Part shown: positions 26,201 through 40,199 of the stretch, piece by piece
Position numbering within the stretch: position 1 is the stretch's first letter
How the letters are laid out: every line of letters begins with the position of its first letter
Assembly (NCBI GenBank): GCA_023846275.1
Contig: CM043869.1
Location: 35,304,737-35,368,736 of the forward strand
DNA length: 64,000 nucleotides
Reading direction: 5' to 3'
From: Vanilla planifolia
Lineage: Eukaryota > Streptophyta > Magnoliopsida > Asparagales > Orchidaceae
The notes under the pieces: model-generated
What the model saw: the letters and a program-made list of their open reading frames with translations, nothing else
What the model was told of the DNA's origin: nothing
Databases searched by the model: none
Made by a program: the position numbers and the translations under genes

Positions 26201-28170
26201 AATATTCAAACTATAAAAATATAATGTTAGTAGAAATCAAAATTTTCTAAGTGATAGAAACAAAAGATTGGAGATTAATGACGATTGCTTTACAAGGTTA
26301 AAATTCTAAAAATTATTAAACATATTAAATAAATCTAAAAATTAACAAAATTTAGTTAGACATAAAATGCATAAAGTTTTGGTCGATAAATGTTTTTTAG
26401 CACAAAAATGAGTTACATCAAACATGAAATTAAACGTTGAAATGATTTATGAAAAAAAATAATTTTATATGTATTTTATATTTAAAAATTTATTTAAAAT
26501 ATTGAATCTCTTCAATAAAATATAAAATTTGATTATAAAAAATCATATAGAATTACCAATTTTTTTTCGAAATCAAATTGATATAATATATGAAAAATAT
26601 TAGATGTTCTAAAATTATGATTTAATTTTAAGTTAATTTCTAAAATTCTTAAATTTTTCTAACCTAACATGCAGCGAATTCAACCTAATTGTAGTTTACA
26701 TTCACGAAGAAAAATCAAATTTTAAGTAATACGAAAGCAAGGAGGCATCCAATAAAATATCTCGAGAAGGTTTGGCCATACGAAGGGGATTAAGAGCATT
26801 GGATAAGAAGCGAGGCATCGTCAGTCGTGTATAAAAATGCAAAAGATCATGACGTGCGAAAGTAACCGCAATTTGGATAATTCCATCGCGTCGTCAGCTC
26901 AGAGGGACGATTGGAAAAATAAGTAAATTATTTATTTATTTATTTTGTTGCATGTAGATAATTTGTTTTTCATATTTATCTTTTTTTTTAAAATAAATAT
27001 TAACCTTTAATTTTATATTTCTCTTAAAAGTCATGTTATAATTATCGATGAGATGTAACAAATAATAATTTAAGCATTGTAATTAATGAATGAGAGAAGA
27101 GTTTTTAATACATTTTTAATGTGCTTGCCAATATTTTCAAAGAATATCAATCTTTTAAATAATAAAATATTTAATGATTTCAAGGTTTCGTTTAATCTCT
27201 ACAAAGAATCATATGATGAACTAAAGAGTCGCAACCCACAAATTAAAACATTCATGCACTTTTCATTGTCTTTTTTACAATAAAAAGGTTAGGAATATAT
27301 ACTAATTGAAGTTATTGAAGCAACCTTTTAAACAAGTAAATAATAAAGAAGTCTTAGACTATACCTTTGGGTGACTGTTCTTTGTCCAAGTCCAAATGAT
27401 TGATTGGTCATTGTCTGTGGTATTGGTCAACACTCAACTACAATCGACTTCACCTGATTGATTGGTCATTATTATTTTTTCTCATATTATCATAGTCTTA
27501 TTAGTATCAAAACTTTCATACTAAATCAACTTATTGATATAAGAACATCCTTAGTCTATGACTCTTATTATCATGTTTTGTACATGATATTCTGTATCAC
27601 GTTTTCGCCATTGATTACCAAAAATGTTTGATTGCACCATCAACAAAGCTTTCCATCCTTTGAAATCTTCATCATTAATCTCATCCTTATAAACTCTTTT
27701 AACTACCAAGAGCTTATTCTTTTGTTCTCTAGCCTATAATTGCAACACTACCACACACAATTAAGTCAAACAATGCTCCAATGAAAATGCTCAAGTCACA
27801 ATATCTCAAATTTGTTACCCTTAAGACTCTCAATAGTCACAAGTTCTAACAACAATGTTTCTACTACAATGAAACTTGTTTCATAAACAAATTAATTTGA
27901 TCACAATTCATTATGCTTTAAATATATTAATACTCAAAATAAGATAAATCATAAACATACAAAATGGATCAAATTGTTATCGAAATATTCTTTGATTCAA
28001 AAAATAAAATTTTATATTAAAATAAGTTAGAATATGTCTTATATGAAGTTGCAATAGTTATGCTATAACTAGAATTTAATATTCTTATTTCAATAGTTTA
28101 AAAGATGATTTCTTATTCTATTTTATCTTTCATATGATTTTTGACAACTTAAGTAACAAAGATATACTTC
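23290..28170. other. AT-rich intergenic DNA
   Basis: No gene could be supported. Slightly GC-richer patches at 24600-24870, 25640-26000 and 26690-26910 hold no recognisable protein or RNA. A 16-base motif, TGATTGATTGGTCATT, occurs twice near 27400 and 27455. Confidence 0.5.
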
Positions 28171-28179
28171 ATTTAACTT

Positions 28180-28840
28180 GTGAATGTTTGTTTAGAGAAA
28201 GGCTTCATGCATTCTTAGAACTTTGCTATTATTATTTTTTTATTATTTAATTATATTCTAAGGGAATAATAATGGCCAATATAAAGTAATTAGTTTACTA
28301 CACTCTAAATTTTATTTGGCTCTAATTAAAGAAAGAAATGGATAATATTATTCACTAATATCACGTATGTAAGCTAGCAAAGACTATAAGTAAAGAACTC
28401 TTAAATATTTTTCTTTACTAGCCCTAAACAAACCTTCAAAAATCTATTAATGGATTTTATTCTAGGTGTAATGTGTGCTTCTCGACATATAAGTTTTTTC
28501 ATGATATTAGATAGGCCCTCAAAAATTATGCGCTTCATCTCATATCAAATGACAAATGATGTGTTATGTTTTGTCAAGTTATTTTTCAAAAAGTTGTTAG
28601 ATTACATGAGTTGAACGATATAATAGTTTCAAATAAAAACATATGATTAATTTCACATTTTTATAGACTTTATAAAGTTTTTCAAAACTAAATTAATTTT
28701 TTGTTTGCATTTTATCTCCAAACAAATAGTCAAACTAAAGTAATCAATTAAAACTAAAGAATTTATTAAAATATTGAGTTGGAAAGAATATTAAGAACTA
28801 GGACTTACACTTATAAATGACTAAGTTTGCATATAAACAT
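28180..28840 (+). mobile_element. Ty3/gypsy fossil, integrase segment
   Basis: Scattered plus-strand fragments resemble the catalytic core of a gypsy integrase, in particular the stretch from the first catalytic Asp region (near 28455) to the following helix (near 28600). No terminal repeats were seen. It is badly broken and lies in the opposite orientation to the fossil at 21060-23180, so it is probably a separate insertion. Confidence 0.55.
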
Positions 28841-28849
28841 ATAATAAGA

Positions 28850-30037
28850 GTATCATAAGTTATTTTTTTATTTTACTCTAAGGATTAATACCCATACTTG
28901 TTTTCTTGTATTATTTTTTATTATATTATTTTTTTAGATTAATTGCCCAAGTTACCTTCATTTTAAATATGAGACTTTTGTTGCTAAGAATTGCAAAAGT
29001 TTTTTGGTTGTTTTAGTACTTGTGTGCATAAGTAATCCACTCAAGAAAGATTAACCTAGCATTCCTTTTATGTGGACCATTATCTAACTTTAGAATTTGT
29101 CTTCATGTTATTATTACTTATAACTCACTCAACTATCAATTCTCCCCCTACATTACGTCAAAAACATACTTCATAATATGCCATTTGTTTTGTTGGACTG
29201 TCATTGTCAGTACAAGGGTTAGATCTTATCTCAACAAAAAATTGATAAAATAATTTATCAAAAAAATATTTCTAAATTAATTTATATGATTTTTAAGAAA
29301 TTAAAAATTACTAAAATACTAATTATTTTTAGAGAATTATAACAACTTTATGGCAAAGATTATAATATATTATTAAATATTAAAAGTCTAACATTACTAA
29401 CGTTATAGAGATTGGACTTTAAAATAAGACAGCAAACATAAAATAGTAAATAATGTAAAAAGAATATGAAAATTTTATGATTTATATATTTTGAGAAGTA
29501 CAAAATAGTTAACAAAATTTTAGAAGATGATTTAATAAAAAAAAACTTTAATTAAATCTATGGTTTAATTAAAACCAAAAACGAAATTTTTCCTAAGTCT
29601 AACTTTTGCAGGAGGAAAATGGAGATTAAACTTCACAATTCGAAAAGTTGAAAAGGAATGTGATAGAAATAATAATGAAAAGAGAAATTACAGATGCTTA
29701 AGGGTTGGTTGTTGGGGGAAAAATTGGGCTGTAAGTGAAGATGAGAGGAAAGAAAAATTGAGATAAGATCTTGCAATTTTCATGGAAAAAAGAAATATGG
29801 AAACTCTTTGTAGCAATTTAGCCAAGTTAAAATAAAGAAAGAAAAAAAGTTGTGTAAAAAAAAGGGTCATGAAAAATATGAAATTATTCGACGATGTGGC
29901 TAAAATAAATTGAAAATTATGTACATGATACACATGGTTGATGGATGTGGGATTTTCTATAATAAGTCTTTATTTTGAAAAGTTAAATTCTTGTAATTTT
30001 GTTTATTTTATTTAATTGATACTTGATGTGGTACATG

Positions 30038-30096
<59 letters not shown>

Positions 30097-32590
30097 ATGC
30101 AATTTTTTAAATTATTTTTTTGATCAACAAAAGAGTTAGACCTATTGAGTTGTCTTGGGAAAATAAAAACAAAAAAAATTCTTTAATAAAATAAATTTTG
30201 AATAAAATGCAAAAAAATTTTATTGATGCAAGCATGGTTAAATTATCTAAAGGAATAGATAAAGGTTATGTAAATTCAAAATTGTTAATCTTATTAAGTG
30301 GAGCCCTGATATGACTGAAAGGGAGGCATCTCAAGAAAGAGATAATTTTCTTGATCATATAAATTCACATCATAATCACATTAGATAAAGTCTTAGTATT
30401 GTTGTAAATGATTTGTCTTATATAAGACAAATAATCTATAAAATTATTTATTGTGAAGAAGCGTACTTATTAGCTAACATAATGGATACTGTTTATAATT
30501 GGTTGTGTGATGTTTTGTGGGTTGTGGTACTATATGTATACAATTAGTAGTTATTACTAGTATATGTTTTATATTTGTAGTTAAGATAAGTAAATTATAT
30601 TCTTATATTCAAGTTATTTATTTTATGATCTTTGCATAATAAGTATGTAATTAAATGTGTTAAAAAAAATTTCTCATAAGTAGGTATTCACTTAAATTGT
30701 AAGTGTTCTAACATATTTAATTACTTACATGAAATATTTATTATCAATATTGATTATGAATTAGTTAGATAAGATCCTAATAAACATGATAATATTCCTT
30801 AAAACTATCAATATTTTTTGGTCATATTCCTCATTAAACCCATGTCCAAACTACTCAATTTAAGGTAAATGAGATCTCATAGAACTATCAACTAAAGATA
30901 GCTATCCCAAATACATAGACCAAACCCATAAATCTAAAGTGATGAATATTACGTAATGTTATTAATTGAAAGGAGCATAAATAATCAAATAACTACATAT
31001 CATAACATTTGAAAATTTTCCTAAATTTGTAATCAATATGTGCATAAATACCCAAACCAAATCCGTAAAACCAAACTAAGTGAGCATCACCAAGCTATAC
31101 ATTGAGGAGAAAATAAATAAACAAAATACCCGTTCGAAAAACTATTGTTATTGAGGCAAAGTTACTTAAAGGTCCATGTCCATCTCATTGAATGGAATCG
31201 ATAGAGGCATTACCATGAGCTGAATTATATATTCATACATAATCTTCCAGTATGATAGATATTTTGATCATATTCATAAATTAAATTAATCGTTAAAGAT
31301 ATGATACTACAAAATTCCTACCCAAGGATTTACTTTTATGACAATTCTCAATCTACAGTAAAACAATATAGAAATTGTTTATTTTGTAGACTTTTAGTGT
31401 TTTTAAGAAAGAATAATTTTGAAAAGCATCCTCCTTATTAATCATAAGGCCATGTTTGTTCACCTAAATTTTTAAACAATATTTCAAAAACTACTTATTT
31501 CAAATTCAAAAAACATCAAAATTAAAACAAAAAATTAATCCCACTTAAATAAAAGACATGTTTTTAAAGTTCTATTTTAGAACCATTTTTTCAAAAGACT
31601 TTGTTAGTATGTAAAGTGCACATAAAAATATCATTTGACTTTTTTTTGCTTCAAAGTTTCTATAGCATTCCAAAGATATCAAAAATAATATTTCTAATTA
31701 TGTTTATATTATTTTGAACATTTGAAAATTTATTTTTTTAAAATTATAAGTCATTAAAAAGAGAGTACGATACCTAAAAGGAGGAAAATTACTTGTAAAG
31801 ATTCAAATTACTAAAAATCTAACAATATCATGTTCATAAAAATTGAAACTATTGAGATTATAAAATAAGAGATAAGAAATTTATGAGAATTTAAAAATAA
31901 TTTAAACTACAAAATTGGTATAATTTGAAAATTATTAAAAATGTTAATTGGTGTTAAAAAATTTTAAAATTGGATAAGGAATTAGATCTTATAAAAAAAA
32001 ACTCTATATAAAATGGTCTCAACTTAAAAAAGAAGTGATATGATCACAACATTAAAGGCTGAAAATTAAAAAAAAAACAAGATAGTAAAATAATAAATAT
32101 AAGAATTTTAGATTAAATAATTTATCAAAAATTTTAGATTAAATGTAATAATTTTAGAAAACTTGAGAAAAATTTGAGAGACCGTCTTTGAAGAAAAGAG
32201 AGCGTATAGCTGTAGTCAAAGCAAAAGGAGAAGAACATAAGTAAATTTCTTTGTGCAAACATGCACAGGAAGGAAGAGGAGAATAAGGACTTGAGATTAT
32301 AAGGGAAATTTAGCAAGCACAATCGATCTCAAAGGTATTACCATAACATTGAAACTAAAGATAGGCATGCCATGTAATTTGGGTACATATATGTGATGTA
32401 ATAACATAATGTATTTTAGTGGCTTTAATTTGAAGGAAATCTAAATAAATAATTTAAATAGTGTTTCATATATTATATTTTTTAAGATGAATGAGTCATA
32501 TGAGGAGGGTGAAATTTTTTATTTTTAAATTTTAAAAAAAAACTTGAAATAGAAAGATATGTATATGAGCTATATTAATATTGTTTTTGT
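28850..32590. other. AT-rich intergenic DNA
   Basis: No gene or recognisable element apart from the AT microsatellite at 30040-30094. Confidence 0.55.
30040..30094. repeat. (AT)n microsatellite
   Basis: About 27 perfect AT dinucleotides, self-complementary. Confidence 0.97.
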
Positions 32591-32599
32591 TGTTGTTAT

Positions 32600-35500
32600 A
32601 TACTTTGTTTCTATTAATAATGGAGCCATAACATTCTAATGCTTGTTGAGCCAAGTGAAAATTCCAAATCCAAGTAAAAAAGCATACTCAAACATAGTTT
32701 TACTATCATCAATATGTTTAGCCCAATCATTATTTGTATAGCCAATTAATCTTTTATCATCATTATTTTTATATATAATATACCATATTCAAGTGTTTTA
32801 TAAATATTATAATACTCCTTTTGTTGCATTGTAGTAAAGCTTATTTGAATTTTGCGTGTGCATGGAAAGAATACTTGCTACAAACATGATATCTAGTCAT
32901 GTAGACGTAAGATCAAAAAAGTCTTACAATTAGATTTCAATAAAGTGATGCATCAACTTGCTTAATTTGATCTTCATTACTCAACTTCTTATTTTGCATA
33001 TAATGTATTGAAATAGTTTGTAATTATATATGTTATATCTTTTTAAAATATTTTTAATATATTCCGTTTGGTTTATGAATATTATTTCTCTTATTTGATT
33101 AAATTTTATACCTAGAAAAATTTAATAGAAACAAGTCACCCATTTTATACTTTTTTATGTCTTCTTTTAATCTTTTAAGCATGCCTTCAATACTTCCCAT
33201 ATAATCAAATCATAAACATATAAATAAAATATATCTTTTTCTTTCTTAATTGAATAAATAATTGGTCCATGTTTACTCTTTGTGAATTCTGAATTAATTA
33301 AGTATTTATTTATCTTGTTATACCAAGTTCAAGGGGTTTTTTTAAGTTGTAAAGATTTCTTTAGATTATAAATTTTTCTTTCTTCTTATATAACTTCAAA
33401 TACATGTGGTTTTTTAATATAGATACCAAATTTTAGAACAACATTTAAGAATGTCGACATTACATCCACTTCTTTTCTACTATTACATCTATTAAAATTC
33501 TTACTATTTCAAGTCTTACGATTAGTATAAATTTTTCAAAATAGTAAATTCCTGATTCTTATGTAAATCGCTTTGCAATAAGTCTAGCATTATGCTTGTG
33601 TGATTATGCATGCATATTTTGTTTAATCTTATATATCCACTTCATTTTTATAATTTTTTTATTCTTTGACCAATCAACGGAGTTCCCATGCATAACTTTT
33701 TTTTTTCTATCATGTATAGTTTTTCTTTCATTTTCATAACCCACTTCTCTTGTTTTATTACAAAAATTCTTTGATTCTATTAAGCAAAACTTATATGTTT
33801 TATATATTTCTCTTAGAGATCTTACCTTATTAGAGAAAGCTTTGATGAAGACAATTCTTCACTTGAACTTGAGCTTGGGCTTATAGGCTTTGTTGACAAA
33901 TATTCAACATTGTAGTGTGCATTAGAGTTGATAATTATGATATAACAACTAAATTTTCATGATCTTTTTGTCCAATTCTAAGAGATTTTTTACACATATT
34001 AAGTATGTTTTAATCAACAATCTTTTTGTTTGCATGGTATAATGTTGATATCCTTTTGTACTTGTATTATAACTAACAAAAAAGCAGTTTTTATTTTTGC
34101 CATCTATTTTTTCCCTTTTTTCATTTGGACTATGAGAGACCAGATGAAACCAAAAACTTTAAAATGATTAGTTAATGGTTTCCATTAAGTCCAAACTTCA
34201 AAAAGAGTTCTTCCTTTTATTGTTTTAATTAAATATATATTAAGAATATATACTATTTTATTAATAGTTTAATAAAAAATCACTTGGTAGACCTTTTGTT
34301 TTCATCATTACCCTTGTGAACTTCAATTATTATTTTATAATTTTTTTGTTATGCCATAATACTGTAAGCTCTAATCTACTGTTAACTATCTATGTATTCG
34401 TTCACTTTTTCAATATTTATAAAATTCTTTTGAAGTAAGCTCTCATTCTCGAAAACATCTTGAAATTTTAAAATCATAATCTCTTTGTTATCTCACAATT
34501 TCTTGAATTTCTTAAAAGCTTTTAATTTTTCTTAAGAAAATTTATATAAAAGTTTTCCTTGTATAATCAAAATATGATTAAGTATGTAATTTTATTAAAT
34601 AAAGAAATTCTTATTTTTTTCATATATGTCTATGTGCTCTAGTTTTAATGATTCCTTATCACTCAATGATTTATCTTTTAGTAAAACATGTCTATGTTGT
34701 CCGCCTATAATCAATCCTTAATATGTGTCCATATTTGAACAAATTTTTAGAAATCTTTTAACTATTATTTTGTCTCTTAATAATTTCAAACCTTAAAAAT
34801 TAAGATGACAATATCTCTTATGTCATAATTATGTTTCTTCTAAATTTTCTACTCTTAATGTATAGTGAGAGAGGATCTTCAACACGAGAAAAATTCATAC
34901 ATCTTTTCATATTAACTTTTTCAATCATTTTACTTCTTTTATCAAAAATCATATAAGCTTCATTTTTAAAAGTTAGGTGATATCCATTTTCAACCAATTG
35001 TCCAACACAATGGATTTTTCTTTAATTTTGTATGAGTAAAACATTCTTTATATTGTTCATTTCATTATTTTTTTCATTTTGGTTGTCACTTCTCTTTTTG
35101 TCTTTATGATTGTTCTATCTTTCATTCTAACTTTTAATTTTGAAATATCTATATCTAAAAAAAATTCTCATTTTTTGTTATATGATTATTGCAACCATTA
35201 TCAAGATACTAAATATTTTTTTCTCTTTCAATGGATTTTGATATGCAAAAAAATGTTTTTCTTCTTTTTCTCTTCTATAAAATTTGCTTGATTTAATTTA
35301 CAATTTTTTTCCTATGTCTAAAGTTTTACTAAAAGTAACATTAAAGTTTTCCCTTTTCAATTTGCAAATTTTGCATGAAACATTATGATAGATAGATATC
35401 TTCTTCTTGTATTATCCTCTCAATATTGTCTTTTCTTTATATCTCAATAAATTGACGAATTTTAGCAAATTTATTTCTTTACATATTTAGGATCTAATTT

Positions 35501-36431
35501 TTTTTTTTGAAATATATTGTCAACTGACTTGTCTTGAGTGCCCTAACTTTCTTTACTATTGAGACAGCAAATATCTCATTAAGTCTTGAATTGTTAGTTT
35601 TGTTGAGTCCTTTGTTTCTTTTATTGTTATAAAAATATAATTATGCTTCTCTAATAAATTAATTTATAATTTTATAGGTATTTGATCACTTTTATTTTAT
35701 TTATATGTTTTCATTTATTTAACTATTTTTATTACTTTTAAAAAATATTCTTTTATTGATTTACCTTTCATCATTTTTAATTTTCTGATTCACTACAATG
35801 ATATCAAACTTTGATACTACTTACCTTAGCATCTTTTTCAAATTCTCTTTGTAAGATTCCCTATGTTTCTGTGGCATTTGTAGCTCTTAGGATCTTCAAA
35901 AGATTCACAACTATTGCTTGTTAGATGATACATAATTCCCTTACCTATTTGTTTTTATTGGATTTATGCTTTTTTATTTCTTCTTAAAAGAGTTGAATTT
36001 CATCTGATAGCTTTGTAAATTCTACATTTGTCTATAGTTCATGTGATGAGAGCATTAGTTATAATTTAATCATTTAAAAACCATAATTGAAGTGATAGAA
36101 CTGAGTTAGGTAAAGTTGAGGTTTTAGATCCGACCATAAGTGAAGTTGAGGCAATAGAGCCATTCATAAGTGTGAAGGCGACATAGCCAATCATATTGGA
36201 ATTAATGGTCTACTTCATAACAAAGCTTTAATATTATTGTTGCATATTTTAAAGACCAATAAAGACTTTAAGATAAAAAGAATTTAAAGATAAAATACCA
36301 GAGTTTGAGAGCAAAGAAAAAGATAGTTATAACTTAAGAATACTTTTCTCAAAATTTGAAAGAGTTATTACAAACAAAAGATATATATCTCTATCTATAA
36401 GTATACTCCATCTATTTTACATCTTCCAACA
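32600..36431 (-). mobile_element. Ty1/copia retroelement fossil, gag-pol order with 5' LTR
   Basis: On the minus strand, from high to low coordinates: a 194-base LTR (36238-36431) with matching TGTTG...CAACA ends and a TATA-like stretch; a worn tRNA-Met-like primer site just inside it (about 36224-36237); gag-like fragments (about 36000-35550); pol fragments; reverse transcriptase near 33340; and RNase H near 32900-32640. The order is that of a whole copia element, but the body is broken by many changes. The second LTR was not found at the low-coordinate end, so the 3' end is probably lost. It is old. Confidence 0.72.
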
Positions 36432-36599
36432 TAATTTTAAAAATTTTTATTCAATTAAAATTCTAAAAAACTTAATTAACATAAAAATAATATTTTTGTT
36501 TTACTTTTAAAAACTTCTTAATCAATTAGAAGATAAACTCCGGAATCTTCTAAAATTTTAGAAAGTGAATTCCAAAATTTTTTATAATTAAATATATAG

Positions 36600-37042
36600 A
36601 AATAAATAAATTAGGCTTTTAAAACTTATTGCTTCTCCTCGACCCACCACAACCTTTCCCAAAGGACCACGTTTAAACCCTGTCGGTCCCTTTTTGGCCG
36701 TTTCCAACCACCTAAGCATCTTCTTCCTCCACTCTCGCCGCCATCCCCTTCCAGCGAGCCGGAAACCGCACGCTGAGTTTGGTGAACCGGTCCAAGGGAA
36801 CAAAATCGTAACGGTACATAGCAGCTCAGCTTCGGAAAGGCGAGGTCTTTCAACACAAAGCGTGGAGCGACATCAAATATTGCCACGTGTAAATTCTTAG
36901 TGCAGAAATATTCTTAAATGCAACCATATTTCATTATCTCTGTTCGCATTAATTCTGACCGCACAAATGGGTGTCTGCAACCAAAAAAGAAGTCTTCCTC
37001 ATCATGCACGTTGCAAATTTTCTATGGCATCGACACGACCAC
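36600..37042. other. GC-richer stretch after the second ATL gene
   Basis: Composition rises sharply from about 36630. Frames of 60-100 codons are open on both strands, none recognisable. It probably includes the 3' UTR of the minus-strand ATL gene ending at 37043. It also holds a G-box-like CCACGTGT at 36883-36890. Confidence 0.4.
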
Positions 37043-37612
37043 CTACCGCAGTCCCAATCCTCCGCACTCGGAACCGGTCCCCAAATTCCGCGCGCCATCC
37101 TCCACCGACGACGAGTTCGCCGCTTCCGCTGGTGGATTCACCTGTACAGTGACGCGGCAGAGCGGGCAGGTGGCATGTGATTGGAGCCACGTGTCGACGC
37201 ATTGTACGTGGAAGCGATGCTGACACTTAGGGAGACTGCGGAATCTCTCCCCATCCTCGAACTCCATCAAACACACCGCGCATGCTGCCGGCTCCGTGGA
37301 CGAGAAGACAAGAACGGAAAGGGACTCCAGCACCGCTGAATCGACCCCTCTTTCGTCGAAGGAGGAGAAAGAGGATTGACCGTAGAAGTCGATGGCTTGT
37401 CGTCGTTGTCGGCGGTGGAGGAGGCAGCAGGACTTGAGTAGAAGGCTTAGGGCGAGGAGGAAGAGGATGATGACGACGACGATTATGACGACCAACGCCG
37501 CGATTCGGCTTCCGCGGTCGGACCCCAACGGATGCAAAAAGCTGCTGACGTTTCCGTAACCGCCATTTGGCATGCTGTCCCTATATCTCCCCGTCATGAC
37601 TTCGACCGACAA
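37043..37612 (-). CDS. ATL-type RING-H2 E3 ubiquitin ligase, membrane-anchored (copy B)
   Basis: Same family role as the gene at 13808-14536. The intronless frame codes for 189 residues: one strongly hydrophobic segment at about 36-60 followed by HRRQRRQ, a GLD-type motif GVDSAVLESLSVLVF (89-103), and a complete RING-H2 finger with C111, C114, C130, H132, H135, C138, C149 and C152 in the canonical C-X2-C-X15-C-X-H-X2-H-X2-C-X10-C-X2-C spacing, with DTW and PLCR. The tail after residue 155 is short. The start is uncertain: methionines at 1, 6 and 14 (37612, 37597, 37573) are all possible, and the TATA-like element is so close that transcription may begin at or beyond the first. The sequence differs widely from copy A outside the motif, so this is not a recent duplicate. 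Confidence 0.92.
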   Translation of the reverse strand: MSVEVMTGRYRDSMPNGGYGNVSSFLHPLGSDRGSRIAALVVIIVVVIILFLLALSLLLKSCCLLHRRQRRQAIDFYGQSSFSSFDERGVDSAVLESLSVLVFSSTEPAACAVCLMEFEDGERFRSLPKCQHRFHVQCVDTWLQSHATCPLCRVTVQVNPPAEAANSSSVEDGARNLGTGSECGGLGLR

Positions 37613-37635
37613 AGAGATGTTTGCTTACAGCTTTC

Positions 37636-37641
37636 TATATA
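37636..37641 (-). promoter_or_regulatory. TATA-like element of ATL gene B
   Basis: TATATA within CTATATAG on the minus strand, 24-29 bases before the first ATG. An ACGTCA motif (near 37736), of the kind bound by plant bZIP factors, lies further upstream. Confidence 0.45.
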
Positions 37642-37649
37642 GTGGAAAT

Positions 37650-40195
37650 ATGAGATAATACACGAGTGAGACGTCTCGCGGCGTTGTGATGGCCACGGTT
37701 CAGTTGGGGCCCGCATTTAAGATGGTGTTGGCGTAGACGTCATATATAGACAAGTGGGATATTTATGGATCAAGATATGACCTACGGCAGCACGGCTTTA
37801 TGCTGGAAGAATCGTGTGGGACCCATAAGGGAAGCACAGTTCCCTCCATTTAATTTTCGACTTTAATGTGTTGCTTTGTTAATGCCACCATTCGCCTGCT
37901 TGCTTTTAAATCTGCTTTGGCTTTATCTTCTGGAAATTTTTAATTACAATTCTTCCATGGTAACACACTTAGAACATGATTTCAATAGAATGAGTTTCCT
38001 GAGTCAAACATACCATGAATGAAGAAGCTCTAATGGATCTGGCAAATCCATTAGGTTCTTGTACATGATTACTAGTCTTAGATATGAAATGAGAAGTAAT
38101 AAGTTTGATATCAAGCACCCAAAAAGTGGTTTTCTTAAAAATACTGATCACTTATTAGACTATTTGTGGTGGTTCAAGTTAATCAATAAATGCATTCAAT
38201 TTACTATTTCAAACAGTTAATTTTGTCGTAAATATATTAGTATTGATAAAATTTAAATGATAGATATGTTAAAAACATAACACAAAGTTATTATTATTCA
38301 AAGTGATCTGGTTGACCTATGCTTTTTTAGAAGATAACTTAGAAAATATAAATATATTTTGTAATCCATCTAGATAAGTCTTAAAAATATGAAAATAAAA
38401 AAATATGCATAATACATTGTGAATCTATAAACATGACATAAAACAACCATTATAGCGATCCAAAGGGGTAAATCAAAGTGTGTTGATACCTATGTATACC
38501 TATTGAATGACTATATACGATTTGATAGTACATTTATTGTATCGTGCCTAGTTGTGCATTTGAAGTGGATGATGCAGGTATTATCGATGGTTAATAGTAT
38601 ACTGCATGCATATAAAAATGTCATAAAGGTTTCAAGATGAGCCCATGCGTCTAAGCCAAGACTCCTAGGTGATCCAAGATCACCAAAGGTTGGCCTAATC
38701 GTTTTAAGTGATCCATTGATTATATTGAGTGCTCTATTGAGTTCACATTGAGCAATTGTTTTAATAGCATAGGGCAATAATGTCATTGTAGGATACAACT
38801 ATTTGTATATTTCTTTATCCATAAGTATTTTTTGTTTGTTTTGATAAAACGAGTTTATATTATTGATGAAAGACTTTACCCAATTGCTAACACTAAGGTA
38901 TCTTTCTTTAATTCTTGAATTTTGATGTGATGTTATAAGATTTTGGCCAATGGTGAGATTTTGCAAATAAGAATTAATGTGCTACTATCTTTAATTTTCA
39001 TTTTCACTACTCTTTAATTCATTATGTTGTTAGTTTTGGTATTATATTTTCTTAGTTAACTTTCAATAAAGTATTTTCTCTCATAAACTTTAGCTATATT
39101 TTAATTATGAAAATATTTATTATAATATTAGCATAATCAAAAATATATTTTATATTTTTATTTAATTCATTGAAAAACCTTGCTTGGAAACTTAAATTCG
39201 CAATTTACACTCTTTGCAAATGTATTTAAATCATCTGTTTTTGGACTTAAGTTGGAGAAAAACCTAAAAATGAACTACCATATTGTCTATGAAACAAATT
39301 CAATCAAGTTTAAAATGTTTGATCTATATTGAAGACATCTTTCACTCTTTTTTAAGAACATTTAGTTTATTTGCACCAAAAATTACTTTTCAAACTTTAT
39401 GTAAGCTATCTTAAGTTTGTTCTTTCTATAACTAAGGTTAGAAGTAGTTATAATCAAGATTATCTAGAAGAGCAATTACGTCATCCCACAATACTAAACT
39501 TACATTGTATGATGCTTAGAAAAACGTAAAAAGAAGTCTTTAAGAACACAATCATGTGCTCTTAATCTATTAATTATACTAAGTATCACCAATATTTGAT
39601 TCATAATAATGTCTTTCCATGACTTGACCTAACATTCCATTTGTAGTCAATCACCTATCTCAATTAATATATTATTCTAGATAAACTTATTAATGCACTG
39701 TTAAATGAGTCCCATGCTTCCTTAGTAAAATACCCAATTATAATCATCATCTTTATACTACCTTAATGATGGATTTATATTCATTTTCCAATTCCAAATA
39801 GGAAAATGACACAAATAAAAGCTCCTCGGCATCTACTTATGTGATTTTTAGTAGAACTGAGACTATTATATACTCCTTAAAAAAATGCATCATGGCTTAC
39901 TTCATTACTAAAGATTCACTTGATATGAGACTAGTTATACTTCATAAAATAAGTTTAAGTAACATTTAAGAGAATGAAAATTGATAATCCAAAGTATCCA
40001 AATATTATAAAGATATATTCCAATCATATAGAGAACTCCACACCATGATATCCAAACCACACATTGAAGGATGGATTACTTCCTGTGAAAGTTTAATTTG
40101 TATTCTATAGTCATTTTTTTAAAGTTTCTTATAAAGACAAACTTTGGTAGAATTGTCAAAACGTTTTGGCGGATAAGACACTTCTTGTAATAAAA
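37650..40195. other. Intergenic DNA
   Basis: The first 250 bases are likely promoter of the ATL gene. The remainder is AT-rich, with no gene or recognisable element. Confidence 0.5.
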
Positions 40196-40199
40196 GCCT

